A stretch of 64,000 nt of DNA from Simkaniaceae bacterium (GTDB lineage: Bacteria; Chlamydiota; Chlamydiia; Chlamydiales; Simkaniaceae). A model generated the notes under the pieces. The model saw nothing but the letters and a program-made list of their open reading frames with translations, made no database searches and was not told where the DNA came from. Numbering within the stretch: the first letter of the stretch is position 1; each line of letters begins with the position of its first letter. The translations under genes and the position numbers were made by a program. This document shows, piece after piece, positions 26,287 to 34,599 of the stretch. Where the stretch lies: assembly GCA_018399075.1 (NCBI GenBank), contig CP073763.1, positions 1,116,001 through 1,180,000 of the forward strand, read 5' to 3'.

Positions 26287-27445
26287 GGTTATCATAAAGA
26301 GCTTGAGACCGACGCATTAGTTCGGCGAAGTCTCTTTGGAATAAATTTGTCTCAAAGATTTTTTCCCGTTCAGGATTATTTTCTGCCCGATCAACTAGCA
26401 TAGAGAGGCGAGACATGGAAGTATTGATCAGATCAACTTCCTTGTTAAAATAATCGCGAAAGTTTTGAGGAGTGTTGAGTGCGTTTAGAATAGTCGCTTG
26501 TTTAAGGCGAGTCCGTTGCCACTCTTTATTGAGATTAAAGAGGAAGCCGTAGTGGTTGACATCATTCATCATCGTATCGAGTTTACTTAAGATTGCAGTA
26601 ACACGAAGATAGGTATCGTCATCGGCAAAGAGTTTTCCAACCGTTCCGCGTCCTTTGGCAACATTATCCATTACATTGTCAAAAGAAACCGAAGCACTGC
26701 TGGCATTCTTCATCGTAATTCCAAGATTATTAAAGACATCATCATCATTCATTTGATCAAAGGCATAGTGGACATCGCGCATTGCTGCAGAGAAATTTTG
26801 AATCCCACTTTTAACCTCTCCAATCAAATTGCTTTTATTGACTTGGGCTAGGGCAATCGATGCTTCATACATCGCATCATCAAAGGATTGAATCGCAGCG
26901 CCGAGTTCTTGCCCATTTTGATCGATCCATGCAATCACTTTATCGAGGGTTTCCTCAACCTTGTCAGAGAGTTGAGAAAGTTCATTGAAAGCGCTTTCAA
27001 GGGGGTCGACCGACTCTGCATAAATGGGGGTGCTTGCTGTAATCAGCGTGGGTTTCACTCCCTTTGGGGGGGAACGAGGGATAATAGCGATCGATTTTTC
27101 TCCTAGGAGGCCTGAGGTTTGGACTGTGATTTCATCAGTATTGTAAACATGGACACTTGAATCTACATGGAGAATGAGTTGGTAGAAGTAGACCTGCCCG
27201 AGTTCATCGGTTGGTTGCTCTCTTGCTTGTTTGATTTGCTCAATAGCAACAACTTCACCCACGGGCTTACCAGCAAACATCACCCGCGTTCCAAGCGAGA
27301 TCCCATTGACATTTGAAAAACGGACAACAAGCGTTTCTTTTCCATCACCTACACTGGGTTCGAGAAAGAGGATGATCCCTACAATCAGCGCGCAGGCAAC
27401 CACGACAAAAAGCCCAATAAGCATGTTTTTCATGTAATCAATCAT
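26237..27445 (-). CDS. mlaD: MlaD-family (MCE domain) lipid-transport protein
   Basis: 402 residues: one N-terminal membrane helix (about 7-28), then a single MCE domain (about 38-125) with the typical VRFSNVNGISLGTRVMFAGKPVGEV opening, then a long helical, coiled-coil tail. MCE proteins bind lipid in the periplasm and dock on the MlaE permease; single-MCE proteins form hexameric rings. It follows mlaF by one base in an E-F-D operon. The 270-residue helical tail is longer than in E. coli MlaD and more like PqiB/YebT or plant TGD2-type helices, so lipid passage across the periplasm is possible. Confidence 0.9.
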   Translation of the reverse strand: MIDYMKNMLIGLFVVVACALIVGIILFLEPSVGDGKETLVVRFSNVNGISLGTRVMFAGKPVGEVVAIEQIKQAREQPTDELGQVYFYQLILHVDSSVHVYNTDEITVQTSGLLGEKSIAIIPRSPPKGVKPTLITASTPIYAESVDPLESAFNELSQLSDKVEETLDKVIAWIDQNGQELGAAIQSFDDAMYEASIALAQVNKSNLIGEVKSGIQNFSAAMRDVHYAFDQMNDDDVFNNLGITMKNASSASVSFDNVMDNVAKGRGTVGKLFADDDTYLRVTAILSKLDTMMNDVNHYGFLFNLNKEWQRTRLKQATILNALNTPQNFRDYFNKEVDLINTSMSRLSMLVDRAENNPEREKIFETNLFQRDFAELMRRSQALYDNLKLYNEQLMQAEQVVQ

Positions 27446-27446
27446 C

Positions 27447-28217
27447 TTATTTTCTCCTAAACGTCCGTGGATCCTCTGATATGGTTTTCCTTAAAAATTC
27501 AATAATCGGGTCATCGATCTTCAAAAATGCATCTGGAGTTTCGATATACGCAATTTTCCCATCTTTGTGAAGGGCTAATCGGTCTCCTACATAAAGAGAC
27601 GAAATAATATCGTGTGTCACCACAATGCTTGTTGCTTTTAGCTCTTCCTGCGTTTTAACGATTAGCTCATTAATTTGCATTGCAGTAATCGGATCGAGCC
27701 CCGTCGTTGGCTCATCATACAATAAATATTTTGGGCGGTAAACAATTAACCGCGCTAGGCCTGCCCGTTTTCGCATTCCTCCGGAGAGATCAGAAGGCAT
27801 TTTCTTTTGCGTTCCCTCTAAATCCACCATCCGAAGAGCTTCATCTACCCGATCCTGTATTTCGCTTTTTGAATACTTTTTTCCACCTTCAAAATCCCCA
27901 TGCTGTTTTAAGTAAAAGGCAGTATTTTCTTCAATGTTCATCGAGTCAAAAAGGGCCGCTCCTTGAAAGAGCATTCCCATATGACGTGTGGCTGAGTACC
28001 GTTTTTCGCCCTTAAGATCAGAAACTCTTACTCCATCAACTTCGATATGTCCTCGATCCGAATGTGCAATTCCTATGATATGCTTGAGCAAGACACTTTT
28101 CCCAACTCCTGAACGTCCCAAAATAACGAGGGTTTCTCCTGTTTCGACCTTGAGAGTAAGTCCTTTTAAGACCTGGTTGCCTTCATAAGCTTTCCATAAA
28201 TCTTCAATCTCTATCAT
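27447..28217 (-). CDS. mlaF: MlaF-family ABC transporter ATPase
   Basis: 256 residues from the fourth in-frame codon (MIEIEDLWKAYEG), chosen because it matches the usual MlaF start and leaves a four-base overlap with mlaE. Walker A GRSGVGKS (about 35-42), signature LSGGMRKRAGLARL (about 143-156), Walker B YLLYDEPTTGLDP (about 163-175) and switch His in VVTHD are all present. With MlaE and MlaD it forms the inner-membrane complex that moves glycerophospholipids between inner and outer membrane. MlaA, MlaB and MlaC are not seen here. Confidence 0.95.
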   Translation of the reverse strand: MIEIEDLWKAYEGNQVLKGLTLKVETGETLVILGRSGVGKSVLLKHIIGIAHSDRGHIEVDGVRVSDLKGEKRYSATRHMGMLFQGAALFDSMNIEENTAFYLKQHGDFEGGKKYSKSEIQDRVDEALRMVDLEGTQKKMPSDLSGGMRKRAGLARLIVYRPKYLLYDEPTTGLDPITAMQINELIVKTQEELKATSIVVTHDIISSLYVGDRLALHKDGKIAYIETPDAFLKIDDPIIEFLRKTISEDPRTFRRK

Positions 28218-29032
28218 GAGAACCACCCCGTTGCATTTTCAAGCATGTTAAGGCCGAGAGTGATCAAAAAGTTCGTAAAGAGGATAAAAGTGTAACAGAC
28301 AACAACGCTATTTGTTGTGGATCGTCCTACCCCTTCAGCCCCCCCAGAAGTATGAAGCCCTTTAAAGCAGGAGATTGTGACGATTAAAACGCCAAAGAAG
28401 AAGGCTTTTACAATTCCAATTAAGAGATCAAAATTCGTAATGTAGATCGGCATGGGATCAAAGTAGGTTGTAGGAGGCATTTTAAAGTAAAAGACCGCTA
28501 TGAGATATCCTCCAAAGATCCCCATAAAAATACTAAAAACAGTGAGCAGTGGCATCATGAGCATTCCCGATAAAAAGCGGGGAGCAATTAAATAACGATT
28601 AGGATTCACCGCCATAGTCTCTAAGGCATCGATCTGCTCTGTGACTCGCATGGTTCCCAGCTCAGCGCACATCGCAGCACCAACTCTTCCTGTCACCATA
28701 AAGGCTGTTAAAACAGGTCCCAGTTCGGTAATCATTGCTTTACCGACCATGAGCCCCGTTGCTCCTGCAAGCCCCTTATCACTTAGTTGGAAAAACGACT
28801 GCGCTGCTAAAACTAATCCTGTTGAAAATCCCGTCATGGCGACAACGGGCAGGGACAAGACCCCAATATTATAGAGTTGCTCTCGAATTAAAGCCCAACT
28901 AGGTGGACGCTTAAACGTTGCAGCTGTGACCTCCCAAATAAGGATGATGAATTCACCTGTTGCTGCTAGAAAATTCAATTTACTGATTAAAAATCGCATA
29001 AGAAGCCATCTTATAAAAATTTCCTTTTTCAT
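28214..29032 (-). CDS. mlaE: MlaE-family lipid ABC permease
   Basis: 272 residues with five to six hydrophobic helices and the MlaE (DUF140) signature: MTGFSTGLVLAAQSFFQL (about 84-101), LGPVLTAFMVTGRVGAAMCAELGTM (about 126-150) and EQIDALETMAVNPNRYLIAPRF (about 154-175). It is the permease of the Mla/TGD-type transporter. As first gene of mlaE-mlaF-mlaD it probably drives the operon from the 64-base gap to the divergent DoxX gene. Chlamydiae keep this system, perhaps for outer-membrane asymmetry or host lipid uptake. Confidence 0.95.
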   Translation of the reverse strand: MKKEIFIRWLLMRFLISKLNFLAATGEFIILIWEVTAATFKRPPSWALIREQLYNIGVLSLPVVAMTGFSTGLVLAAQSFFQLSDKGLAGATGLMVGKAMITELGPVLTAFMVTGRVGAAMCAELGTMRVTEQIDALETMAVNPNRYLIAPRFLSGMLMMPLLTVFSIFMGIFGGYLIAVFYFKMPPTTYFDPMPIYITNFDLLIGIVKAFFFGVLIVTISCFKGLHTSGGAEGVGRSTTNSVVVCYTFILFTNFLITLGLNMLENATGWFS

Positions 29033-29096
29033 GATAGTGATACTGAGAATTCTTTAAAGCTTGCATTGTTTTTAGAAAATCAATTATAGAAAAAGT

Positions 29097-29531
29097 ATGA
29101 GTGAACAAATGATGAAAAGGCCTATGAAGCATCTATTTTTTATCCGCTTGATAGCAGGGGTCGTTTTACTGATCTTTGGGATTCTTCACTTCATTCGTCC
29201 GGAGAATTTTCAGGATATCCTAATTGCAACCGATACTCCAATGCTTGAATTTAACCTCTATTTTGTTCCTATTGTCGAGGTCATCGTTGGTATTTTTTTT
29301 ATTATTGGATTTCTGACCCGCTTATCAGCAATTGTTGGAACAGGGGTTATGACTGTTGCAGCCGTTTCGACTATCAAACTGATGAAAATGACTCCAGAGA
29401 ATCTCCCCGATGGTCTGACTGAAGTTCCTTTTTCACCGCCTCTTTTTATCCCGATCGTTATTGGATTAATGTCGATCTATCTCATTTTTATGGGGGCTGG
29501 GGCTTGGGGTATCGATAAGGCTAAAAAATAG
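29097..29531 (+). CDS. DoxX-family membrane protein
   Basis: 144 residues with four helices (about 14-32, 58-77, 82-99 and 118-135), the DoxX/SURF4-like layout. The first helix is followed by FGILHFIRPENFQDIL and helix 2 by FFIIGFLTRLSAIVG, which match the family pattern. DoxX proteins are small inner-membrane proteins linked to redox or thiol metabolism in other bacteria; function here is unknown. It stands alone between the divergent mla operon and convergent gluconokinase. Confidence 0.8.
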   Translation: MSEQMMKRPMKHLFFIRLIAGVVLLIFGILHFIRPENFQDILIATDTPMLEFNLYFVPIVEVIVGIFFIIGFLTRLSAIVGTGVMTVAAVSTIKLMKMTPENLPDGLTEVPFSPPLFIPIVIGLMSIYLIFMGAGAWGIDKAKK

Positions 29532-29603
29532 CTGAGCCCCTTTCTGGAAATGCTTTGAATATAGGATTGATTGAGAAGATTCAAAGAATGGATCTTGAAG
29601 CTA

Positions 29604-30077
29604 TTACTCGCCGCCTAAGGCCTGAAGAATAGTCATTACAATCTGCGGAACGGGCGGAGCAGTGTCAATGACTATCGCATCTTTGGGTTCTTCCAGATCA
29701 GCAAACTGACTTTTCAAAAGATGAGGGTCGAAAAAGTGACCATGACGCTTCTTAAGCCTATTATAAATGAGCTCATAACTTCCCTTTAGGTAGATGAATT
29801 GAACGTCAGGGGAGACTTTGAGGATTTTCCGGTAAGACTCTTTTAGAGCAGAGCATCCTAAGATGAGAGGCCCCTTTTCTTTAAGGAGGGTAGCTAGAGT
29901 GTTGAGCCAAGGAAGGCGATCTGCATCGGTCAGGGGAACCCCATGAGACATTTTCTCTTTGTTTTCTTTCGAATGAAAATCGTCTGCATCATAGAAGGGG
30001 AGTTTAAGCGCTATAGAAAGCTCTAATCCTACAGCCGTTTTCCCACAGCCTGAGACACCCAATATGATAAGGCTCAT
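29604..30077 (-). CDS. gntK: gluconokinase (GntK family)
   Basis: 157 residues, slightly shorter than E. coli GntK (about 175). P-loop GVSGCGKT (about 7-14), then YDADDFHSKENKEKMSHGVPLTDADRLPWL (about 29-58), which is the family's substrate-binding region, and CSALKESYRKIL (about 74-85). It phosphorylates gluconate to 6-phosphogluconate, feeding the pentose phosphate pathway. The gene lies directly behind the terminator of the translocator operon, so it needs its own promoter or depends on read-through. Confidence 0.9.
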   Translation of the reverse strand: MSLIILGVSGCGKTAVGLELSIALKLPFYDADDFHSKENKEKMSHGVPLTDADRLPWLNTLATLLKEKGPLILGCSALKESYRKILKVSPDVQFIYLKGSYELIYNRLKKRHGHFFDPHLLKSQFADLEEPKDAIVIDTAPPVPQIVMTILQALGGE

Positions 30078-30111
30078 AAAAAAAATCCCAACTTTATCTC
30101 TAAAGTTGGGA
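30078..30111 (-). terminator. strong Rho-independent terminator of the translocator operon
   Basis: An 11-base perfect stem (30086-30096 with 30101-30111) and four-base loop, followed on the minus strand by a run of eight T (30078-30085). It ends transcription from the type III translocator genes at 30148-33041 just before the gluconokinase start codon. Confidence 0.9.
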
Positions 30112-30147
30112 CCATAGTGTGTAACAAATTAATCTGTAAAGAACAAC

Positions 30148-30876
30148 TTACGCAGGTTGAGCAGTAATAAGCTGAACCATTAGACGGCCAAGCTGAATAC
30201 TTTTCTCTCTAGCGCTATCAACCATTTGATTGTCGGAAGAGACCTGCTGTGATTGGTTTTGGTAATCACTACCCGTATGTCCTACCTTATATTGAAATTT
30301 AGCATCTTCAATCTGAATTCTTTGTTGTTCCTGTGGGAAAACAGAGTCAGCAAATCCTCCAGATAAAGTTCCAAGACCACTTAACGATGTTTCAGCATCA
30401 AAATTAAAGATCGGTAAATTCTGACCTTTAAATCGTGTTGCTGCTAAGTCTAAAGCCATCTTAGCTCCCTTTCCACCCATCATCCATTGCTGACATTTTT
30501 CACCTTGCTTGTAGTTTTCGGATTGGCCATCACTGTGATGTTTCCAAATGCGCTTTTCGATTTTGGTGACTTCTTTTGTTTTGTCTGCAGAATCCTTAAG
30601 AGCCTCAGTCACAACCTGCATAATGAGCATTGTCACGATGATTGGGTTGCGGGCTTTAATATTCGTCCCTTCGTAAGTTTTCCGAGACTTTGCAACTTCT
30701 ACTTGAGCTTGTTCTGAGGTTCTATCAGAGGCTTGGGCAGTGGCATCTGTTCGTCCTTGCTCTCCAGTAGTCAGAGGATGCAATGAGGAGTTTTTTACTT
30801 TCTTTGCATCTTCTGAAAAGGTTGAGACAGCTGTCGTATTGTGGGATGATCCCTCAATTCTTGTTCCATCTGACAT
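30148..30876 (-). CDS. candidate minor type III translocator (CopD/SctB-position protein)
   Basis: 242 residues, last gene of the translocator cassette. The N-terminal 75 residues are Ser/Thr/Gln-rich and disordered, like a type III secretion signal. One hydrophobic stretch follows (NPIIVTMLIMQVVTEAL, about 77-93), then a polar, Gln-rich C-terminal region with helix-forming ends. Position after an LcrH/SycD chaperone and a longer hydrophobic protein matches the CT576-CT579 (chaperone, CopB, CopD) layout of Chlamydia, though this protein is shorter than CopD. Call is from context and hydropathy, not sequence identity. Confidence 0.55.
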   Translation of the reverse strand: MSDGTRIEGSSHNTTAVSTFSEDAKKVKNSSLHPLTTGEQGRTDATAQASDRTSEQAQVEVAKSRKTYEGTNIKARNPIIVTMLIMQVVTEALKDSADKTKEVTKIEKRIWKHHSDGQSENYKQGEKCQQWMMGGKGAKMALDLAATRFKGQNLPIFNFDAETSLSGLGTLSGGFADSVFPQEQQRIQIEDAKFQYKVGHTGSDYQNQSQQVSSDNQMVDSAREKSIQLGRLMVQLITAQPA

Positions 30877-30905
30877 AATGTTTTCCTCTTTATATGATCA
30901 ATCAA

Positions 30906-32039
30906 TTAATTTTTTCCGCCGCGGGCAATATCACCCGTAATTTGGCTTTCAACGCTAATGGTTTTAGCAGCAGCTGCAATCACGTTTGCTTGGTCTTTTT
31001 TTCCAAGGCCACCGATAATCTGTTCCATTTCCTTCTCAGCTGTTTTCCGCTTGAACTCATTTTTCACTTGCTTGGAGCGGTTGGAGAAATGGGAGGCTTG
31101 CGCTTTACTTTGTTGGTAGCTAACACCGACTTCAGAAACTTTCTGAAATGTCGTTACAGAAGTCGCAAGCTTTTGGGGAAGATCGTTATTGAAGACTGTA
31201 GCGAGTTCACTGCTTACCCCATAACCAGAAACGACGGCACCAGCAAGGCTAAGGCCTGCTCCTTTGTAGCTGTGATCGGTGAAATCACGAACGAGTTTTC
31301 CGGACAGTGAAAGGGCACTTCCAGCAATCATTTGTGCACCTAGTGGAACGTTTCCAGATAAAAGGACTCCTGTTCCAATGGCAGCATTAGCAGTGATTCC
31401 GAAATACTCTATAGCATTACCCCAATAAGACCAGTTAGCTTGAATTTGCTGATTTTTAATCTGCTCTCTAACAAGCTCGATTTGGTCGTCGCGGAGTTTT
31501 TGCACTCCAGAGTGAGTAACCTTGAAGACCTCAAGTTGTTTTTCTTGGATAACGAGATGGAGCTCGTAAGCTTGCCCAACGATTTGTGCAATATAGTAGC
31601 CTCCAACTTTAGGCATATGAATAAGAGGGTCTTTTTCAACTCTTTCAAATTGAGGGGTGGGTTGGGCTTTATGCGTACCAATAACAGCTTGTTGTTCGGA
31701 GGCTTGTGCTGGCTTAGCGCTAGACCAAACATTCCGGTTAAAGTCGACATTTTGCGTCGCTTCCTCAGGGAGGGCCATGCAACGTCTTTTATTTGGGAAG
31801 AGCTCTGTTTCTTCTTCCCTTTTACGTTTGCCTAAAACTGAAGCTGTTTGAGCTTCAAAGCGGGCTTTTTTGCGCATGACGGGAGCTGTTTGCTCCTCTT
31901 CTCTCGTCCGCTTTCGAGAGATTGAGGAGGTTTGCTCCTCATCACTACTTCGCTTTTTTAAGGGTGAGTGGCTTTTCTCTACAGGATGCAAGGCGGTTGG
32001 GTTACTAATCCGCTCAATTCTCATTTCTGTACTTGCCAT
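30906..32039 (-). CDS. candidate major type III translocator (CopB/SctE-position protein) with NLS-like repeats
   Basis: 377 residues. Residues 27-96 hold five 14-residue units, each with a basic cluster (KKR, RKRTR, RKKAR, GKRKR, NKRR) followed in most by acidic and Gln-Thr residues. A soluble segment (about 140-190) and two hydrophobic Gly/Ala-rich stretches (about 206-245 and 260-285) follow, as in YopB-like translocators that insert in host membrane. The C-terminus is basic and helical. It follows the SycD-like chaperone by three bases. The basic repeats are not a usual translocator feature and could be nuclear-localisation signals or chaperone-binding sites. Translocator role inferred from position. 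Confidence 0.6.
   Translation of the reverse strand: MASTEMRIERISNPTALHPVEKSHSPLKKRSSDEEQTSSISRKRTREEEQTAPVMRKKARFEAQTASVLGKRKREEETELFPNKRRCMALPEEATQNVDFNRNVWSSAKPAQASEQQAVIGTHKAQPTPQFERVEKDPLIHMPKVGGYYIAQIVGQAYELHLVIQEKQLEVFKVTHSGVQKLRDDQIELVREQIKNQQIQANWSYWGNAIEYFGITANAAIGTGVLLSGNVPLGAQMIAGSALSLSGKLVRDFTDHSYKGAGLSLAGAVVSGYGVSSELATVFNNDLPQKLATSVTTFQKVSEVGVSYQQSKAQASHFSNRSKQVKNEFKRKTAEKEMEQIIGGLGKKDQANVIAAAAKTISVESQITGDIARGGKN
31752..31961 (-). repeat. five tandem 14-residue (42-base) coding repeats, basic NLS-like
   Basis: Within the 377-residue gene, residues 27-40, 41-54, 55-68, 69-82 and 83-96 align end to end with a 14-residue period. The first three share a basic cluster then Glu/Gln-Thr; the fourth reads LGKRKREEE and the last starts NKRR. 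Unit divergence shows this is an old duplication rather than a recent slippage product. Confidence 0.75.
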
Positions 32040-32042
32040 AAT

Positions 32043-32519
32043 TTAAGCACCTTCTTCTTTTGTCCAGTTGGACTCTAATCTTGCGATCTTCTCGAGAAGA
32101 TCTTGATGGTTTTCTTTGAGGCGTTCTTTACACGCGTCTAACTCTTTTTCTCCTTCTAGAAAGAGACCGAGAGCATTATAACATTCAGCAGCATGAAAGT
32201 GGGGGAGGGGGTCATCTTCACTCAGAAGTGAGACCATCGACCACGCTCTCAGCGCTTCTTCATACCTTTTTTCCATCTGCATACAAGCGCCAACACCTTC
32301 CCAATAACTAGGGCAGTAGGGCTCAAAGGCAGCGAGCTGTTGATAGACCCCTTTCGCTTCTTCATAATCACCACTTTGGTAAAGGGTCCGTGCAAAGGAG
32401 CTCAATATTCGGAGGTCATCGGCTGAATAATTCTTATTCAGAGGGGCTGTTCTTTCAAGAATACCTGACATTCCGTAGAGCGCCTGCTCGATTTTTGCCT
32501 TTTCTTTTGCAGATAACAT
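32043..32519 (-). CDS. type III secretion chaperone, LcrH/SycD family (SctZ-like TPR protein)
   Basis: 158 residues made of three TPR-like helical pairs: SSFARTLYQSGDYEEAKGVYQQLAAFEP (about 40-67), WEGVGACMQMEKRYEEALRAWSMVSLL (about 73-99), and HFHAAECYNALGLFLEGEKELDAC (about 107-130). This is the class II translocator-chaperone pattern (SycD, LcrH, chlamydial Scc2/Scc3). It would hold the two hydrophobic translocators encoded downstream in a secretion-competent state. It starts directly after the stop of the 173-residue gene and ends three bases before the next start, so one transcript is certain in layout. Confidence 0.85.
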   Translation of the reverse strand: MLSAKEKAKIEQALYGMSGILERTAPLNKNYSADDLRILSSFARTLYQSGDYEEAKGVYQQLAAFEPYCPSYWEGVGACMQMEKRYEEALRAWSMVSLLSEDDPLPHFHAAECYNALGLFLEGEKELDACKERLKENHQDLLEKIARLESNWTKEEGA

Positions 32520-33041
32520 TTAGTAACTCTTACCTACTTGTTGTGCTCGGCGTTCTTGAGATTGTAAGACCGATCTTAATACTTTATTCAGGGCATCAAA
32601 CATAGCAAGAGCAAGGTTTGCTTGGGTAAAGAGTTGGTTGGTCTGATTCTGGATTTGATGCTTACTGTCATCTGCCACGTTACTCAGTTGCTCGAGGATT
32701 TTTTCTAGATCTGCTTTAGAGACTTTCTTTGAGTTTTCAAATTCTTCTTTACCAAACATCGGATCGATTGACTCTTTTCCGAGCTCTTTTTTCATATCCG
32801 CAAGAATCTCTTGGAAATCAAGGATAGTGTCCCAGTGCTTAGAAATATCAAATTCATCAGCATCAGGATTCTTAGCTTTGATATTGGTTAATTCTGTCTT
32901 AAGATCAAGGATAGTCCCTTTCAACAGATCTTGAAGTCTTAGAACTTCATCATTAATTTTTTGATACTTTCCAGTCGTGTGAATATCATAGGCTTGGCCT
33001 AAACCGACAGCTTCTGCAGCTAGATTTGCTTCAGTTGACAT
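32520..33041 (-). CDS. first gene of translocator cassette, CT577-like soluble protein
   Basis: 173 residues, hydrophilic and helical, beginning MSTEANLAAEAVG. The C-terminal third (about 125-165: SKHQIQNQTNQLFTQANLALAMFDALNKVL) forms an amphipathic helix like those of needle-tip or filament proteins. In C. trachomatis a small protein (CT577) lies within the lcrH-copB-copD operon, so this may be its counterpart moved ahead of the chaperone; similarity is only positional. A GAGAGG ribosome site precedes the ATG. The upstream gap (33042-33312) is AT-rich and must hold the divergent promoters of this operon and hemL. Confidence 0.6.
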   Translation of the reverse strand: MSTEANLAAEAVGLGQAYDIHTTGKYQKINDEVLRLQDLLKGTILDLKTELTNIKAKNPDADEFDISKHWDTILDFQEILADMKKELGKESIDPMFGKEEFENSKKVSKADLEKILEQLSNVADDSKHQIQNQTNQLFTQANLALAMFDALNKVLRSVLQSQERRAQQVGKSY

Positions 33042-33312
33042 AGAGAACCTCTCAAATATTTTTGTTACAACACATTTGCTAAAGCAGTGTTTATAGTTGG
33101 TGTTTTATTATGTAATTTTATTAGGCACCAACCCTGCCCGCACTTAAGAATATAACGAAAAAACGATTTACTTTCCACGTAAATGACTCATTTTAAGAAT
33201 TAAAATAATAACTTACAAGTAAAGGTATGCTAAAACGTTTATTTACAGGAGAATAAATTTTACTTTATAGAAATTATTTTTTTGCAGATAGTAGACTTTT
33301 TTGGGAGGTTTA

Positions 33313-34599
33313 ATGACAACAATTAATCGTACAAAAAGCAAGAAAATATTTGAAAAATCAGAAGAAGTGATTGCTGGTGGTGTCAACTCTCCAGTGCGGG
33401 CATTTATTGGGCTCGGCATTGATCCGATGATTGTGAAAAAAGGGGAAGGATCTACGATCACGGATATTGATGGAAGGACCTTTATCGACTATTGTATGAG
33501 CTGGGGAGCTCTCCTTCATGGACATGCCCATCCTGAGGTAACGAAAAGAGCGATAGAACGAGTAAAGCTAGGAAGTACGTTTGGGATTGCGACTGAAGAA
33601 GAGGAATGGCTAGCACGGGAGCTGGTAGATGGAATTAGCAGCCTGGATAAGGTCCGATTTGTCTCTTCGGGGACGGAGGCTGTGATGACTGCTGTTAGAC
33701 TAGCAAGAGGCTTTACAGGACGCCCTATTGTGATCAAATTTAATGGAAATTACCATGGCCATGCTGATCCTTTTCTTGTGAAAGCGGGATCAGGGGTCTC
33801 TCAGGTTAGTCAAGAATCTTCATCTGATGGTGTTCCAGACGAAGTCGTTAAACATACCCTTTCTTTACCCTATAATGCTATTGAGGCCTTTACGAAAGTG
33901 ATGCATGACCCCTTCTATTCGCAGTTTGTTGCAGCGGTGGTTTTAGAGCCAATCGGGGCTAACATGGGAGTCGTTCCTGCAACGCTGGAGTTTTTGGAAT
34001 GTGTTCGCTACGAAACGAAGAGGATTGGTGCGGTCTTGATTTTTGATGAGGTGATTAGTGGGTTTCGTGTGGCTTTTGGGGGCGCTCAGAAGCTTTATGG
34101 AGTCGAGCCCGACTTGAGCACTTTTGGGAAAATTATTGGAGGGGGTTTTCCAGCGGCAGCTTTTGGTGGAAAGGAGGGAATTATGGATTGCTTGGCTCCG
34201 AAGGGAAAAGTCTATCAAGCGGGAACGCTTTCTGGAAACCCCGTTGCAATGGAGGCAGGGCTAGCAACTCTTGAGCTGGCAAAAACTGCAGGATTTTATG
34301 AGGAACTTAAGCGGAAGACAGAGGTGATTACAAAGCCACTTCGAAGTAGGGTAAAAGGGGGATGTCTTCAAGAAACAGTTGGGATGTTTACGATTTTCTT
34401 CGGCGTAGAAAAAGTTTCCTCCTTTGAAGATTTAAAGGAGCTGGACAAAGAGCGTTTTAAAGCGTATTTTCGTTTTATGTGGGACAAAGGGATCTATATT
34501 TCCCCTTCCCCTTATGAAGCTTGTTTCATCTCCTCTGCTCATAGTCAGGAGCAATTGGAGAGAACTCGCGATGCTATTTTAGAATTTTTGAGTGAATAG
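33313..34599 (+). CDS. hemL: glutamate-1-semialdehyde 2,1-aminomutase
   Basis: The ATG at 33313 with GGGAGG six bases upstream gives 428 residues, the usual HemL length. Family signs: VIAGGVNSPVRAF (about 20-32), MSWGALLHGHAHPEV (about 61-75), FVSSGTEAVMTAVRLAR (about 117-133), an Asp-binding LIFDEVISGFRV (about 239-250), and FGKIIGGGFPAAAFGG holding the PLP lysine (about 275). It makes 5-aminolevulinate from glutamate-1-semialdehyde in the C5 haem pathway. It is followed without gap by the NfeD gene. Confidence 0.95.
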   Translation: MTTINRTKSKKIFEKSEEVIAGGVNSPVRAFIGLGIDPMIVKKGEGSTITDIDGRTFIDYCMSWGALLHGHAHPEVTKRAIERVKLGSTFGIATEEEEWLARELVDGISSLDKVRFVSSGTEAVMTAVRLARGFTGRPIVIKFNGNYHGHADPFLVKAGSGVSQVSQESSSDGVPDEVVKHTLSLPYNAIEAFTKVMHDPFYSQFVAAVVLEPIGANMGVVPATLEFLECVRYETKRIGAVLIFDEVISGFRVAFGGAQKLYGVEPDLSTFGKIIGGGFPAAAFGGKEGIMDCLAPKGKVYQAGTLSGNPVAMEAGLATLELAKTAGFYEELKRKTEVITKPLRSRVKGGCLQETVGMFTIFFGVEKVSSFEDLKELDKERFKAYFRFMWDKGIYISPSPYEACFISSAHSQEQLERTRDAILEFLSE

